Positions 1 to 9,392 of a stretch of 41,729 nt of DNA are shown here, piece by piece. This stretch comes from Gammaproteobacteria bacterium. GTDB taxonomy: Bacteria; Pseudomonadota; Gammaproteobacteria; Pseudomonadales; Litorivicinaceae. The stretch lies in NCBI GenBank assembly GCA_009922705.1, contig RFUY01000002.1:1-41729 (forward strand), given 5' to 3'. How positions within the stretch are numbered: position 1 is the stretch's first letter; each line of letters opens with the position of its first letter. The position numbers and the translations under genes are program-made. The notes below the pieces were generated by a model. That model searched no databases, was not told the origin of the DNA, and was given only the letters and a program-made list of their open reading frames with translations.

Positions 1-231
1 CATCCAGAGTTTTGGCGCCATCTGTTTCTGCACGAGGGCGTCGATCCAACGAAGGCGGTCTTCATCGATGACTCTCCCCGCGTCCTGGAGGCCGCAGAGC
101 GTGCAGGCGTTGCGCACATCATTGAGATTCGGCAACCGAATCTTGCAGAGCCTCCGCGGACGTTATGGAAGCAGGGAATCATCGATTTCGATGATTTGAT
201 TCCAGGGCTTTGCGCCCAATTTTCCCGATGA
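1..231 (+). CDS. yrfG: HAD-family hydrolase, GMP/IMP nucleotidase YrfG-like (5' truncated by window edge)
   Basis: Frame 1 reads HPEFWRHLFLHEGVDPTKAVFIDDSPRVLEAAERAGVAHIIEIRQPN...FSR* with a HAD motif (FIDDSPRVLEAA); directly upstream of hslR-hslO as in E. coli. Confidence 0.8.
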   Translation, partial: HPEFWRHLFLHEGVDPTKAVFIDDSPRVLEAAERAGVAHIIEIRQPNLAEPPRTLWKQGIIDFDDLIPGLCAQFSR

Positions 232-617
232 GTGGAGTGCGTCTGGATAAGTGGCTGTGGGCAGCACGGTTTTTTAAAACCCGTGGGTTGGCACGCGAAG
301 CCATTGATGGCGGCAAAATCCGAATTAGCGGTGTCAAGGCAAAACCCGCTAAAGAAGTCACCGAGGGAATGGAAATTGTGATTTCGCGCCACAGTGAAGA
401 AATCACAGTTGTGGTAAACGCTGTGCGGGAGGATCGCCGGCCTGCACAGGAAGCGCAGATGCTTTACGCAGAAACCGAGGCATCGAAGACCAAACGCTTG
501 GCCCAATCAGAGGCCTTCCGCGCAGCCCGCGCAGGATTTGTACCTGCGGATCATCGCCCCAATAAACGGGAGCGTCGCCAAATAAGCCGCTTGAAAGAGT
601 TACCTGATGCCACTTGA
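228..617 (+). CDS. hslR: S4-domain RNA-binding heat shock protein Hsp15
   Basis: MSGVRLDKWLWAARFFKTRGLAREAIDGGKIRISG S4 domain; ATG at 228 overlaps the upstream TGA (ATGA); next to hslO. Confidence 0.9.
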   Translation: MSGVRLDKWLWAARFFKTRGLAREAIDGGKIRISGVKAKPAKEVTEGMEIVISRHSEEITVVVNAVREDRRPAQEAQMLYAETEASKTKRLAQSEAFRAARAGFVPADHRPNKRERRQISRLKELPDAT

Positions 618-1497
618 CCTGATTGCCGATCAAAACTGCGTTCGCCGTTACTTGCTTGAGGATGCGGACGACGCGCGCGTTGCCACCGTCCGTTTGACAC
701 AGTCACTGACCACGATGTTGGCCCATCAATCCATGCCACCCGCGGTTTTTAGGCTTTGCGGTGAACTGGCCTCGGCGGCCTGTCTACTCGCCAATATGCT
801 GAAATTCAAAGGTGAAATGATTGTACAACTCAAGGGCAGTGGCCCCGTGTCACTGTTAGTCGCAGATTGCAACTCGGAGGGCCAAGTTCGCGCCACCGCT
901 CAGTGGCAAGACCTTGGCGCCGCACAGTCATTCCAAGACTTGGTTGGAACCGGATATCTCGCCGTCACCGCAGATCCTGAGCAAGGAGAGCGCTATCAAG
1001 GCATCGTGCCACTGGATGGATCCTCACTCTCAGCGTGTCTGAATCACTACTTCGCCAATTCCGAGCAGATCGATACCCGAATTTATCTGGCCGCAGATAC
1101 CGAGCAGGCTGGTGGTCTCCTCTTGCAACGGCTGCCTCGTGAGGGCGGCTCCGGTGCACAAGCCGAGACCTGGGAGACCCTGCATGCGCTGACTGAAACC
1201 ATGACAGACGACGAACTCAAAACACTCGCAGGACCACCGCTGGCGTACCGACTGTTTCATGGACAGCAGATCCGGCAGATGGACCCCTGGTCAGTTCAAT
1301 TTGGTTGTTCCTGTAGCCGGGACCGATCTGCCCGAGCGCTCAGATCACTCGGAAAATCGGAGGTTGAAAGCCTTTTCGCGGCACAACCCAGGGTCGAGGT
1401 GGATTGCCATTTTTGTGGGCAGGTCTACCAATATGATCAAGCTGACATAGAATGGCTGTTGTCTGATCAGCCACCGGGGCCTGACACATTGCAATGA
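607..1497 (+). CDS. hslO: Redox-regulated chaperone Hsp33
   Basis: C-terminal GCSCSRDR...CHFCGQ (CxC...CxxC) zinc/redox centre. Confidence 0.95.
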   Translation: MPLDLIADQNCVRRYLLEDADDARVATVRLTQSLTTMLAHQSMPPAVFRLCGELASAACLLANMLKFKGEMIVQLKGSGPVSLLVADCNSEGQVRATAQWQDLGAAQSFQDLVGTGYLAVTADPEQGERYQGIVPLDGSSLSACLNHYFANSEQIDTRIYLAADTEQAGGLLLQRLPREGGSGAQAETWETLHALTETMTDDELKTLAGPPLAYRLFHGQQIRQMDPWSVQFGCSCSRDRSARALRSLGKSEVESLFAAQPRVEVDCHFCGQVYQYDQADIEWLLSDQPPGPDTLQ

Positions 1498-3011
1498 ATC
1501 ACGACGGATCGAGTCGATACGACGATCTTTCGATCGCTGAGTTAATCGAGCACAGCATTCGTTTGGGCGAAGGACAGCTGTCTCGTCACGGTGCATTAGC
1601 CGTTCAGACCACGCGTGCTGAGGTGGTAAAGCGTTTCTTCGTCAATGAGCCCTCAGTCACCGACGTCTTGCGCGCCGATGCCAACTTTGATCTCCTCGAC
1701 AGCAAGGCATTCAAATCGCTGTGGGAATCCGTCAAGGATCAAATCGCCGACTATCCGCGCTATCGCCTCTACGCGCATCTTGGGGTCCATCCAGATAAAG
1801 CGGTCCCGTTAGAGATCACGACCCTGAAAGCATGGCATGCATTGGCATGTCACCACCTCTGTCATATTCCAGAGGATGATGCCTTCAACCCGCGAGAGAA
1901 ACCGCTTTGGAAACTGATCTGGGCACCCTTATCGGTCCTGAAACAGACGATGCCCTCGGTCATTGAGGAGGCTGCGGGCGTGATCATGATGCACGTCGGT
2001 AAACGTCGAGTCCTCATGGCAGGGGATCTTACAGCCGGCGAAATGCGCCGCACTCTGCTGACTGTGCTTGGGCTCCTACTGCCAGAAAAAGGGGCTCTAC
2101 CACTACACGGAGCCGCCTCGATTGGGGATGGCGAGATTACCCTGTTTTTAGGCCCTGCTGGCGCCCAGAAAACGACCTGGGCGATGCGGTGCGGACAATT
2201 AATCGGGGAGCGTGGGCTCTCTTGGTCAGAGGATGGTCTACACCGACTCGCAGATGGGTGTCGTCTCCATCTGGATGCAAGCCTGCCCATCGCGTTGGAT
2301 GAGGCATTGACCTTCGGCACGCTGGCAGAAGAGCTCACCCTGCACCCAGACCGTCGTCCAGTCTTGGCTTCCACCGAGACATCACAGCCGCCCGACCCAA
2401 TCCACCTGGTCTTGCCACTGTCGAAGCTCCAAGCGATCCAAGACCCTGACACGCGCGGTCCGAGTCAACTGGTGATTCTTGCCACGGACCCTCTGGGCGT
2501 CTTGCCACCCCTCGCGCAACTGACCAAAGAGCAGGCACTTGCCTGGTATGTTTTGGGGTATGGCAATCACTACGGACCGCTTGAACATCGCCAAGCCGCC
2601 TGTGATCTTCGATTTACGCCAGGATTCATGGACACGTTATTACCGCGCAGCCTCGATGAATACATCTATCTCCTCTCAGATCTCCTCGACACGCACCAGA
2701 CCCGTTGCTATTTGATTAATGCCGGATGGCATGGCGGTTCGTGTGGTGTTGGTGAGCCACTGTCGAGTTCAGAAGAAAGTGCCTGTCTCACGGCACTCTA
2801 CCACTGCGTCGATTGGCAACCCTTTGGCGCCTTCGGATTACGGATTCCCGCCGGGCACTCGGAAACCGCCGGGCCTTGGCACTCGCGTGAACGCTGGGCG
2901 GATCCCTCAGGATTTGGCGCCCAATTAGATGCACTCAAACAGGCCATTTCGGCCGAATTAAACACAACCTCTGATCCAAGCCGTTGGCTCACTGCTCTGG
3001 AGCTCTCGTGA
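1494..3011 (+). CDS. ATP-type phosphoenolpyruvate carboxykinase (PckA) family protein with degenerate active site; probable pseudoenzyme or neofunctionalised paralog
   Basis: PckA-like segments: AGEMRRTLLTVLGLLLPEKGALPLHGAASIGDGEITLFLGPAGAQKTTWA, LIGERGLSWSEDGLHRLADGC, LVILATDPLGVLPPLAQLTKEQALAWYVLGYG, CYLINAGWHGG. ATG overlaps the hslO stop (ATGA). Most catalytic residues are substituted. Confidence 0.85.
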   Translation: MNHDGSSRYDDLSIAELIEHSIRLGEGQLSRHGALAVQTTRAEVVKRFFVNEPSVTDVLRADANFDLLDSKAFKSLWESVKDQIADYPRYRLYAHLGVHPDKAVPLEITTLKAWHALACHHLCHIPEDDAFNPREKPLWKLIWAPLSVLKQTMPSVIEEAAGVIMMHVGKRRVLMAGDLTAGEMRRTLLTVLGLLLPEKGALPLHGAASIGDGEITLFLGPAGAQKTTWAMRCGQLIGERGLSWSEDGLHRLADGCRLHLDASLPIALDEALTFGTLAEELTLHPDRRPVLASTETSQPPDPIHLVLPLSKLQAIQDPDTRGPSQLVILATDPLGVLPPLAQLTKEQALAWYVLGYGNHYGPLEHRQAACDLRFTPGFMDTLLPRSLDEYIYLLSDLLDTHQTRCYLINAGWHGGSCGVGEPLSSSEESACLTALYHCVDWQPFGAFGLRIPAGHSETAGPWHSRERWADPSGFGAQLDALKQAISAELNTTSDPSRWLTALELS

Positions 3012-4579
3012 CCTTTGAACTCCCTCACTTTGATGCCACCGCGCGTCAGCTACTCGATCACCCAGAGTTTCTCAACATCTTGCAAGGATGCCGCTTTGGG
3101 CTCGAAAAAGAGGGACTCCGCGTAGACGCACGTGGCACGCTGTCTCAAAGCCCCCATCCAAAGGCGCTGGGTTCAAAGCTCACACATCCCGGAATAACCA
3201 CCGACTATTCCGAGTCCTTGCTCGAATTCGTGACTGGTATTCATGCCACCCCCTTTGCGGCGCTCCACGAAATCGACCAATTGCAGACCTTTACCGATCA
3301 GGCACTAGGGGATGAGTGCATCTGGCCCCTGTCAATGCCCTGCCAACTCCCAGATGATGACCATGACATTCCATTGGCTGACTATGGGCGTAGCCACACA
3401 GGACGCCTAAAAACCGTCTACCGGCGCGGTCTTGGCTACCGGTATGGGCGGCAAATGCAGACCATCGCGGGCGTACACTTTAATCTCTCCTTCCCTGATT
3501 CGCTCTGGGGTCAACTTGGCCAGCGGCGACCCGCACTCGCAGCCACTGACGCACGCCAGCAACGTGATTTAGGGTATTTCCATACCATCCGAAATTTCCG
3601 CCGAATCCAGTGGTTAATGCTGCTGTTGACCGGTGCCAGTCCAACCATGCATGACTCGTTTCGTCTCCTTGCGCTCGATCGCTTTAAGATTCGGGGTGAC
3701 ACTCGACTTGCACCCGTTGCAACCTCGCTCCGTATGAGTGACCTCGGCTATCAGAGTGCCGCGCAAGCCTCAATCAACATCTGCTTCAATCAACTCGAGA
3801 CCTATTGCGCCACCCTGCGTCGTGCCGTGTCGCAGCCTTGGCCGCCCTATGAAGGAATCGGCTTGATTGACCAAGAGGGTTTCAAGCAGCTCAACACTGC
3901 GATTTTACAGATTGAAAACGAGTACTACTCCAGCATCCGCCCGAAACGTGTGCAAGAGGCGGGGGAGCGCCCTGTGCGTGCCTTGATGAATCGCGGTGTT
4001 CAGTATCTGGAAGTCCGGGCGATCGACCTCAACCCCTTTGCGCGCAGTGGTCTCTCAGAAACCGAAGCGGCGTTCATCACACTGCTGATGACAGCAGCCG
4101 CTCTGTGTGAGGCTCGACACATGTCCGATGACGAATGCCGCATTATCGACAGCCTAAACGCTCGGGCTGCGTGGCGTGGTCGGGAAATCCAACAATCCTT
4201 CCCAGACGGGAGAGCGTTCCGGGAAACCGCGATTGATTGGCTGGCGCCACTGGATGGACTCGCCGCCCGCTTGGATGAGGCCCAATCTGTGACCTATCAC
4301 CGGGATGCGCTAAACGATGCCCGCATTCGACTCTCCGGCGACTGCCCACTGCTTGCTGAAGAGGTGTATCAAGGGGTTTTGCACCAAGGCCACTTAAATT
4401 TCGGACTCGAGCTTGGGCAGCACCACCAGTCGCACCGGCGAGGACAAGGACTGCCAACGGCCGTTCGTGACCATCTGACCACGCTCAGCGACACCAGTTG
4501 GATAGAAGATGCCAAGATCGCCGAGGCCGATCAAGGCACCTTCGAGGAGTATGTCTTAGCCTATGTCAATCAGCACTGA
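3008..4579 (+). CDS. gshA: Glutamate-cysteine ligase
   Basis: CRFGLEKEGLRVDARGTLSQSPHPKALGSKLTHPGITTDYSESLLEFVTG; GTG start overlaps the preceding TGA (GTGA). Confidence 0.95.
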   Translation: MTFELPHFDATARQLLDHPEFLNILQGCRFGLEKEGLRVDARGTLSQSPHPKALGSKLTHPGITTDYSESLLEFVTGIHATPFAALHEIDQLQTFTDQALGDECIWPLSMPCQLPDDDHDIPLADYGRSHTGRLKTVYRRGLGYRYGRQMQTIAGVHFNLSFPDSLWGQLGQRRPALAATDARQQRDLGYFHTIRNFRRIQWLMLLLTGASPTMHDSFRLLALDRFKIRGDTRLAPVATSLRMSDLGYQSAAQASINICFNQLETYCATLRRAVSQPWPPYEGIGLIDQEGFKQLNTAILQIENEYYSSIRPKRVQEAGERPVRALMNRGVQYLEVRAIDLNPFARSGLSETEAAFITLLMTAAALCEARHMSDDECRIIDSLNARAAWRGREIQQSFPDGRAFRETAIDWLAPLDGLAARLDEAQSVTYHRDALNDARIRLSGDCPLLAEEVYQGVLHQGHLNFGLELGQHHQSHRRGQGLPTAVRDHLTTLSDTSWIEDAKIAEADQGTFEEYVLAYVNQH

Positions 4580-4585
4580 CAGGCA

Positions 4586-5269
4586 CTAGTTCGCTGGGTT
4601 CACCTGAAGCAGTTCAACATCAAACACTAAGACGCTGTTCGGTGGAATCGGACCTGTTCCGCCCGGGCCATAGGCGAGTGCAGAGGGGATCGTAAACTGA
4701 TACTTAGCGCCAGGTGCCATTAACTGAACGCCTTCAGACCAGCCAGGAATCACACCGTTTAAGGGGAAGGTGACCGGCTCGCCACGCGCGATCGAACTGT
4801 CAAACACCTCGCCCGTGATTAACCGTCCTTCGTAGTGGACAGACACACGATCGGTCAGCGTTGGCTTAGTCCCTGACCCTTCAGCCAAGACCTTATATTG
4901 CAACCCTGAGGCCGTTGTTGCCACGCCCTCTGCCTTGGCGTTTTCAGCTAAATAGGCCTCGCCTGCTTTCAAATTTGCATCTGCCACAGCCTGCATCTGC
5001 GCCTCCCGTTGCTGTTGAACCTGTGCTTGCGCCGACTGCACGGACGCATTAATCGAAGGACGATCCATTTTCCACTGGGTGTCATCCGCAGAATCGACTA
5101 ATCCTTGCAAGACAAAGGCCGGATCAAGATCGCCAAAGTCATTCCGAATTCGCTCACCTAAGATAATGCCGAGGCTATAACTCAGCTTCTCCAAGTCTGA
5201 AGTGGGTGTCTCTGCGACAACGGGTGTGGCAAGACTCGCGGCCAACAACGCGACGTATACGGCTTTCAT
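4586..5269 (-). CDS. FKBP-type peptidyl-prolyl cis-trans isomerase, periplasmic (Mip/FkpA-like)
   Basis: Signal peptide MKAVYVALLAASLATPVVA; VSVHYEGRLITGEVFDSSIARGEPVTFPLNGVIPGWSEGVQLMAPGAKYQFTIPSALAYG. Confidence 0.93.
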   Translation of the reverse strand: MKAVYVALLAASLATPVVAETPTSDLEKLSYSLGIILGERIRNDFGDLDPAFVLQGLVDSADDTQWKMDRPSINASVQSAQAQVQQQREAQMQAVADANLKAGEAYLAENAKAEGVATTASGLQYKVLAEGSGTKPTLTDRVSVHYEGRLITGEVFDSSIARGEPVTFPLNGVIPGWSEGVQLMAPGAKYQFTIPSALAYGPGGTGPIPPNSVLVFDVELLQVNPAN

Positions 5270-5291
5270 AAAGCGCTCCCTAGAAACGAGG

Positions 5292-5924
5292 TCAAAGGGT
5301 ATCAGGATCAACTGGGTGATTGCCAACCAAGCGCCGACGTCCCTCGAGAATTCGACCGATGGTGGTCAACAAGCAAAGACTTGCAAAGCCATACGCGAGC
5401 CAACCAAAAAGCTCAGGACGTAAACACATGACGCTGAACACGAGGGTCGTTTCAAATCCCTCGGTGAGTCCTTCCAGATAGTACATCGACTTCTGCTGCA
5501 TCCTCAGGTTCGTCATGCCGCGGGTCTTGGCAAAGATGGCAAAGGCTAAGAAGCTCGACGCGGTGCCAATGAAGCTAAACAACAAGACTGCTGCAGCAAG
5601 ACTGTCAGCCGGATCGCGTAACGCAAAGCCCAGCACCATGCCGGCATACACCAAGAAATCCAACACGATATCGAGGAACGCGCCCGCATCGCTCGATTCG
5701 CGCTGGCGCGCGATTGCGCCATCTAGGCCATCACACAACCGGTTCAGTAGGAACAGTCCCAAGCCGAGTCCTGTGGCATCGACACTGACACAGCTAATGG
5801 CCAAAAGGCCAAAGAAAGCACCAAGCCAAGTCATCTGATCGGCGGACCAGCCGCGTTTGACCAGCACAACGGCAACCCGCGAGAGCGGGCCCTTCAGACA
5901 TTGATTCAGACGGGCATCAAACAT
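5292..5924 (-). CDS. ynjF: CDP-alcohol phosphatidyltransferase family protein (YnjF-like)
   Basis: DGLDGAIARQRESSDAGAFLDIVLD matches DGx2ARx8Gx3Dx3D; linked to ynjBCD homologs as in E. coli. Confidence 0.85.
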   Translation of the reverse strand: MFDARLNQCLKGPLSRVAVVLVKRGWSADQMTWLGAFFGLLAISCVSVDATGLGLGLFLLNRLCDGLDGAIARQRESSDAGAFLDIVLDFLVYAGMVLGFALRDPADSLAAAVLLFSFIGTASSFLAFAIFAKTRGMTNLRMQQKSMYYLEGLTEGFETTLVFSVMCLRPELFGWLAYGFASLCLLTTIGRILEGRRRLVGNHPVDPDTL

Positions 5925-6529
5925 TCGACCCTACGTTCATCCGCGCGATCTTCACCACTGTGCGTGACTTGCAAACACATCGCCCCACTCTCTCGAACCC
6001 ACTGAAACACATAGGCGCGGACCGCTTCACGACGCGTTGGATCCAGTGCACTGAAGGCTTCATCCAGAAATAATACCTGAGGCTCTGGCGCGATAGCCCG
6101 CGCAATTTGAACCCGCATCGCCTCCCCACGCGACAACGCCGTCGCTGGATGCTCAAGCGGATACTCCAATCCCAGTGCCGCCAGAAGTTGTCGCACCCGT
6201 TCTACTTTGCCCTGCCTCGTCAGCCCCTCGAGGCCAAGCGCGATGTTTGCACCGATCGACAGGTGTGGGAACAGACTCGGTTCCTGAAAGACCATCTGTG
6301 CCCGCTTCGCCGAGATCGGAATCTCAGACCATACGCGTCCGGATAACCTGACCTCTCCACACAGCGACACGCCTGGACAGGGACCAATCAACGCCGAGAG
6401 TAGTGTGGATTTACCTAACCCAGAGGGACCCTCAAGCGTCCACACCTCACCCGGTGCAATTGCCAAGGAAAATGGCTGGAACAATCGCAGTCCATTCCGC
6501 TCAACGGTCAGCTCAAGACACTCAAACAT
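5906..6529 (-). CDS. ynjD: ABC transporter ATP-binding protein (YnjD-like)
   Basis: Walker A GPSGLGKST, signature LSRGEAMRVQIARA, Walker B VLFLDEAFSALDP. Confidence 0.88.
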   Translation of the reverse strand: MFECLELTVERNGLRLFQPFSLAIAPGEVWTLEGPSGLGKSTLLSALIGPCPGVSLCGEVRLSGRVWSEIPISAKRAQMVFQEPSLFPHLSIGANIALGLEGLTRQGKVERVRQLLAALGLEYPLEHPATALSRGEAMRVQIARAIAPEPQVLFLDEAFSALDPTRREAVRAYVFQWVRESGAMCLQVTHSGEDRADERRVECLMPV

Positions 6530-8111
6530 GAGACCTCCGTCCACCTGCAAGTAAACTTGCCACGACAAAAAGAACGGCAGGCAAGATGGTATTGGCAACA
6601 CCCGCTACTGCGGCCAAGCGTCGATCCGACTGGAGACTCACCACAAGCTCCGTTGCAAGGGTCTCAACCCGACCACCGCCAAGCATCAGCGTTTGCGTGT
6701 ACAGGGCACAGCTGACCGAAAACGCGACTGCGAAGGCTAACCAAAGCGCTGCGCGGTGCTTCGGTACCCACACCTGACGTAGGGCACGCCAGGGCCCAAG
6801 CCCGGACATCTGAATCACACTGCGCTCCCAACTGGGCCTCGCGAGCCAAGGGCCTGACAAAACAATCAAGGCATAAGGGCATGCAATCAACCAGTGTGCA
6901 AACAGCACTGCCCAAAAGCCTGGCTGCCCCCCAATCATAAGCCACACCGACAGTAACCCAGCAGACAGCGGTAGGGCTGGGACCCAGAGCACACCCCACC
7001 AAAACAAGGGGACTCTTCGCTGATGCCGCTGTGCCATCGACTCTAACACCCAAACGGCTCCGATCACTGCGCTGAGCGCAGTCGCGAGTCCCATCGCTGT
7101 CGTCTCTCGGATTGCTGTCACCATTCGCAGTAAACGCAGGCCCAATCGATCCCAATCCATCACCGGAAACGGCATCTGAAACGACCAGGGCCCGGCCACC
7201 GCCCACAACACCAGCGAAACTCCGATGGCACACCAGAGGAGTCCCCCGACGCACACGAGTCCCTGATGTCCAAGCCAAGTGATCTGCGACGGTCTCGGGA
7301 GTTCGACGTTTAACCGCCGCCACCAGGCCAGTCCTCGCATCAGGCCCAGGCACGCCAGCGAGAGGGCAAAGGTGACGCAAAGCAGGAGCAGCGCCCCGAC
7401 TGCACCCGCTGCCCGACGGATTGGATCGGCATCCGTCAACAGCGCGATTAGCCGAGGGCCAATCAACCCTGGAATATCGGGCGCTAAAATCAGGGTGAGT
7501 TCAAGATTGGTGAGCCCGAATGCCAAAATAATCAAAATTGGCGCCGTCAGCTGCGACAGGACTTGAGGCCACACACACTGACGAAAGATCCGCGGCGATG
7601 ACCAGCCAAGACTGGTCGCATGCAAAACCTGTCCCTGCACGGGCAATTGAACCAGAACAGCCATCGCCATGACGGTCAAAAACACGGTTTCCTTGAGAGT
7701 CAGCGCAAGAATCAAGCCGACCCCCCAGGGATCTTGTGGAAAAGTCCAATCTGGCGGACTCATCCAACCCAAGGGCCAGGCAAGCCATCGAACGATCACG
7801 CCACTTGGCACCAGCAACCACAACAAGCCCAAGGCCACCGCACTATGCGGCACTGCCAGTAACCCAGGCAGCCAGAGACGATGAGGACGCTGCCAGAGCC
7901 AGGCCGTCAACACCTTGGCACACGACACGCTGAGTACCGTACTCGCCACGGCAACCCAGGTCGATAGGCCCCAAACAGCGCCAAGGGCCGGCTCAGCCAC
8001 AAACACGCGCCAGGCCGCACCCGCTTGCGCAAAGTCCCGAAGTTCCCAGCCTAATCCAAACACCCCAGACGCCAGAGCCACGCACATGACCCAGGCAAGT
8101 GGATGCCTCAT
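6522..8111 (-). CDS. ynjC: ABC transporter permease with two fused permease halves (YnjC-like)
   Basis: About 530 aa hydrophobic protein with two permease-like halves; ATG overlaps the ynjB stop (ATGA). Confidence 0.88.
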   Translation of the reverse strand: MRHPLAWVMCVALASGVFGLGWELRDFAQAGAAWRVFVAEPALGAVWGLSTWVAVASTVLSVSCAKVLTAWLWQRPHRLWLPGLLAVPHSAVALGLLWLLVPSGVIVRWLAWPLGWMSPPDWTFPQDPWGVGLILALTLKETVFLTVMAMAVLVQLPVQGQVLHATSLGWSSPRIFRQCVWPQVLSQLTAPILIILAFGLTNLELTLILAPDIPGLIGPRLIALLTDADPIRRAAGAVGALLLLCVTFALSLACLGLMRGLAWWRRLNVELPRPSQITWLGHQGLVCVGGLLWCAIGVSLVLWAVAGPWSFQMPFPVMDWDRLGLRLLRMVTAIRETTAMGLATALSAVIGAVWVLESMAQRHQRRVPLFWWGVLWVPALPLSAGLLSVWLMIGGQPGFWAVLFAHWLIACPYALIVLSGPWLARPSWERSVIQMSGLGPWRALRQVWVPKHRAALWLAFAVAFSVSCALYTQTLMLGGGRVETLATELVVSLQSDRRLAAVAGVANTILPAVLFVVASLLAGGRRSHV

Positions 8112-9289
8112 TGCGTCAGATACCGCGCCCGCCAGGCAGCTTCGAGAGGCTCCGTCCATGAGGCATGAGGCTCAGGCAGAGCGGGTCCAAGTTGTTCGGG
8201 GCGTAATACAGATGCTGGGATGGGAAGAGCCTCAAAGAGGGCCCTAGCGTCTGCAGGTAAACGCGTCACATCCAACACGGTTGGATCACCCCACACCTCT
8301 GGGTTTGCCTTTTCCGCCTGCCAATGCGGTGACAGCAGCGCATTGATGGTGACTAATGCGGCGGCGCGTGCCTGTGCATTAAACGGAATTGCCAGGAAAT
8401 GGGTGTTTCCGAGTGTCCCGCCGGCATGCACATGGGTTCTGACGGTCTTGGGCACACGGCCGGACGCGATCTGGCTGGCCGCCTCGTTTGGGTTAAAACT
8501 CAGCGCAATGGCCAACTCCCCATCGGCCAACAGCTGAATCATCGCCTCCGCCGAATCCGGAAATTGCACGCCTTGTCGCCAGGCCACAGCATGTAAGCGA
8601 TCCAGATAATCCCAAACCGGTGCCGTTTGTACCGCAAAGGTTGCGGGCGTAACCGGGGTCGCAAGCACCGTGGGATCAGGGGCGAGCGCGAGCAGGACAT
8701 GCTTTAAAAACGTCGTTCCGTGGAAATTCGGTGGCTCCGGATAGCTCACTCGGCCCGGATTTGCGTGTGCAAACGCCAACAGCGTTTCAAGGCTATTGGG
8801 GGGAGTGGAAACCACCGCCTCATCATGCAAAAAGACCAAGCGCGCGCGACCCCAGGGCGCTTCAAGCCCCTCTGTTGGAATCGAGAAATCCATCACGAGC
8901 GTGGGATCGTTCGGATCCAGGAATTGCGCATTGGGCAACTCAGACACAAACGGCTGACCCAATAACCCTTCCCGCTTGAGACGCGCGAAGTTTTCACCAT
9001 TGACCCACAACAGATCTGCAGAACCGCGCGCAGAACCCGCTCGACGCTCAGCTTCAATCCGTGCAATCACAGCCGCGATGTCATCGACTTTCACATGAAC
9101 TAGGCGGAGTTGATACATCGCCTCCAAGGCGTCACCCACGCGAGCGATGTACTGATTGATCGTCTCTGAGCCACCCCAGGCATTGAAGTAGACCGTTTGG
9201 CCTCGCGCCTGGCGCTCGACCTCGGACCATGTTTGGGCTGCGCCCACCTGAGCCATACCCACCAGCAACAACGCCATCAAAAACCGCAT
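8108..9289 (-). CDS. ynjB: ABC transporter substrate-binding protein (YnjB-like)
   Basis: Signal peptide; QTVYFNAWGGSETINQYIARVGDALE...ADLLWVNGENFARLKREGLLGQPF resembles E. coli YnjB. Confidence 0.88.
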   Translation of the reverse strand: MRFLMALLLVGMAQVGAAQTWSEVERQARGQTVYFNAWGGSETINQYIARVGDALEAMYQLRLVHVKVDDIAAVIARIEAERRAGSARGSADLLWVNGENFARLKREGLLGQPFVSELPNAQFLDPNDPTLVMDFSIPTEGLEAPWGRARLVFLHDEAVVSTPPNSLETLLAFAHANPGRVSYPEPPNFHGTTFLKHVLLALAPDPTVLATPVTPATFAVQTAPVWDYLDRLHAVAWRQGVQFPDSAEAMIQLLADGELAIALSFNPNEAASQIASGRVPKTVRTHVHAGGTLGNTHFLAIPFNAQARAAALVTINALLSPHWQAEKANPEVWGDPTVLDVTRLPADARALFEALPIPASVLRPEQLGPALPEPHASWTEPLEAAWRARYLTQ

Positions 9290-9392
9290 TTCAAACTCCT
9301 GTAGACAAGGGGGTCCGCATCGGAGCCGACCCCAAGCTGTGCTTTCTAAGTCTCTGGGCTAGCGCACACGTTTTCAAAACATCTCATCACCG

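Noticed and set aside
1862-2452. 196-aa minus-strand ORF
   Set aside because: Antisense to the PEPCK-like gene; Ser/Arg/Pro-rich with no recognisable domain.
6664-7380. 238-aa minus-strand ORF
   Set aside because: Same strand but out of frame within ynjC; the permease frame is clearly the coding one.
9290-9392. TPP riboswitch upstream of the ynj-like ABC transporter
   Set aside because: No thi-box (CUGAGA...) consensus was visible in the leader on the minus strand.
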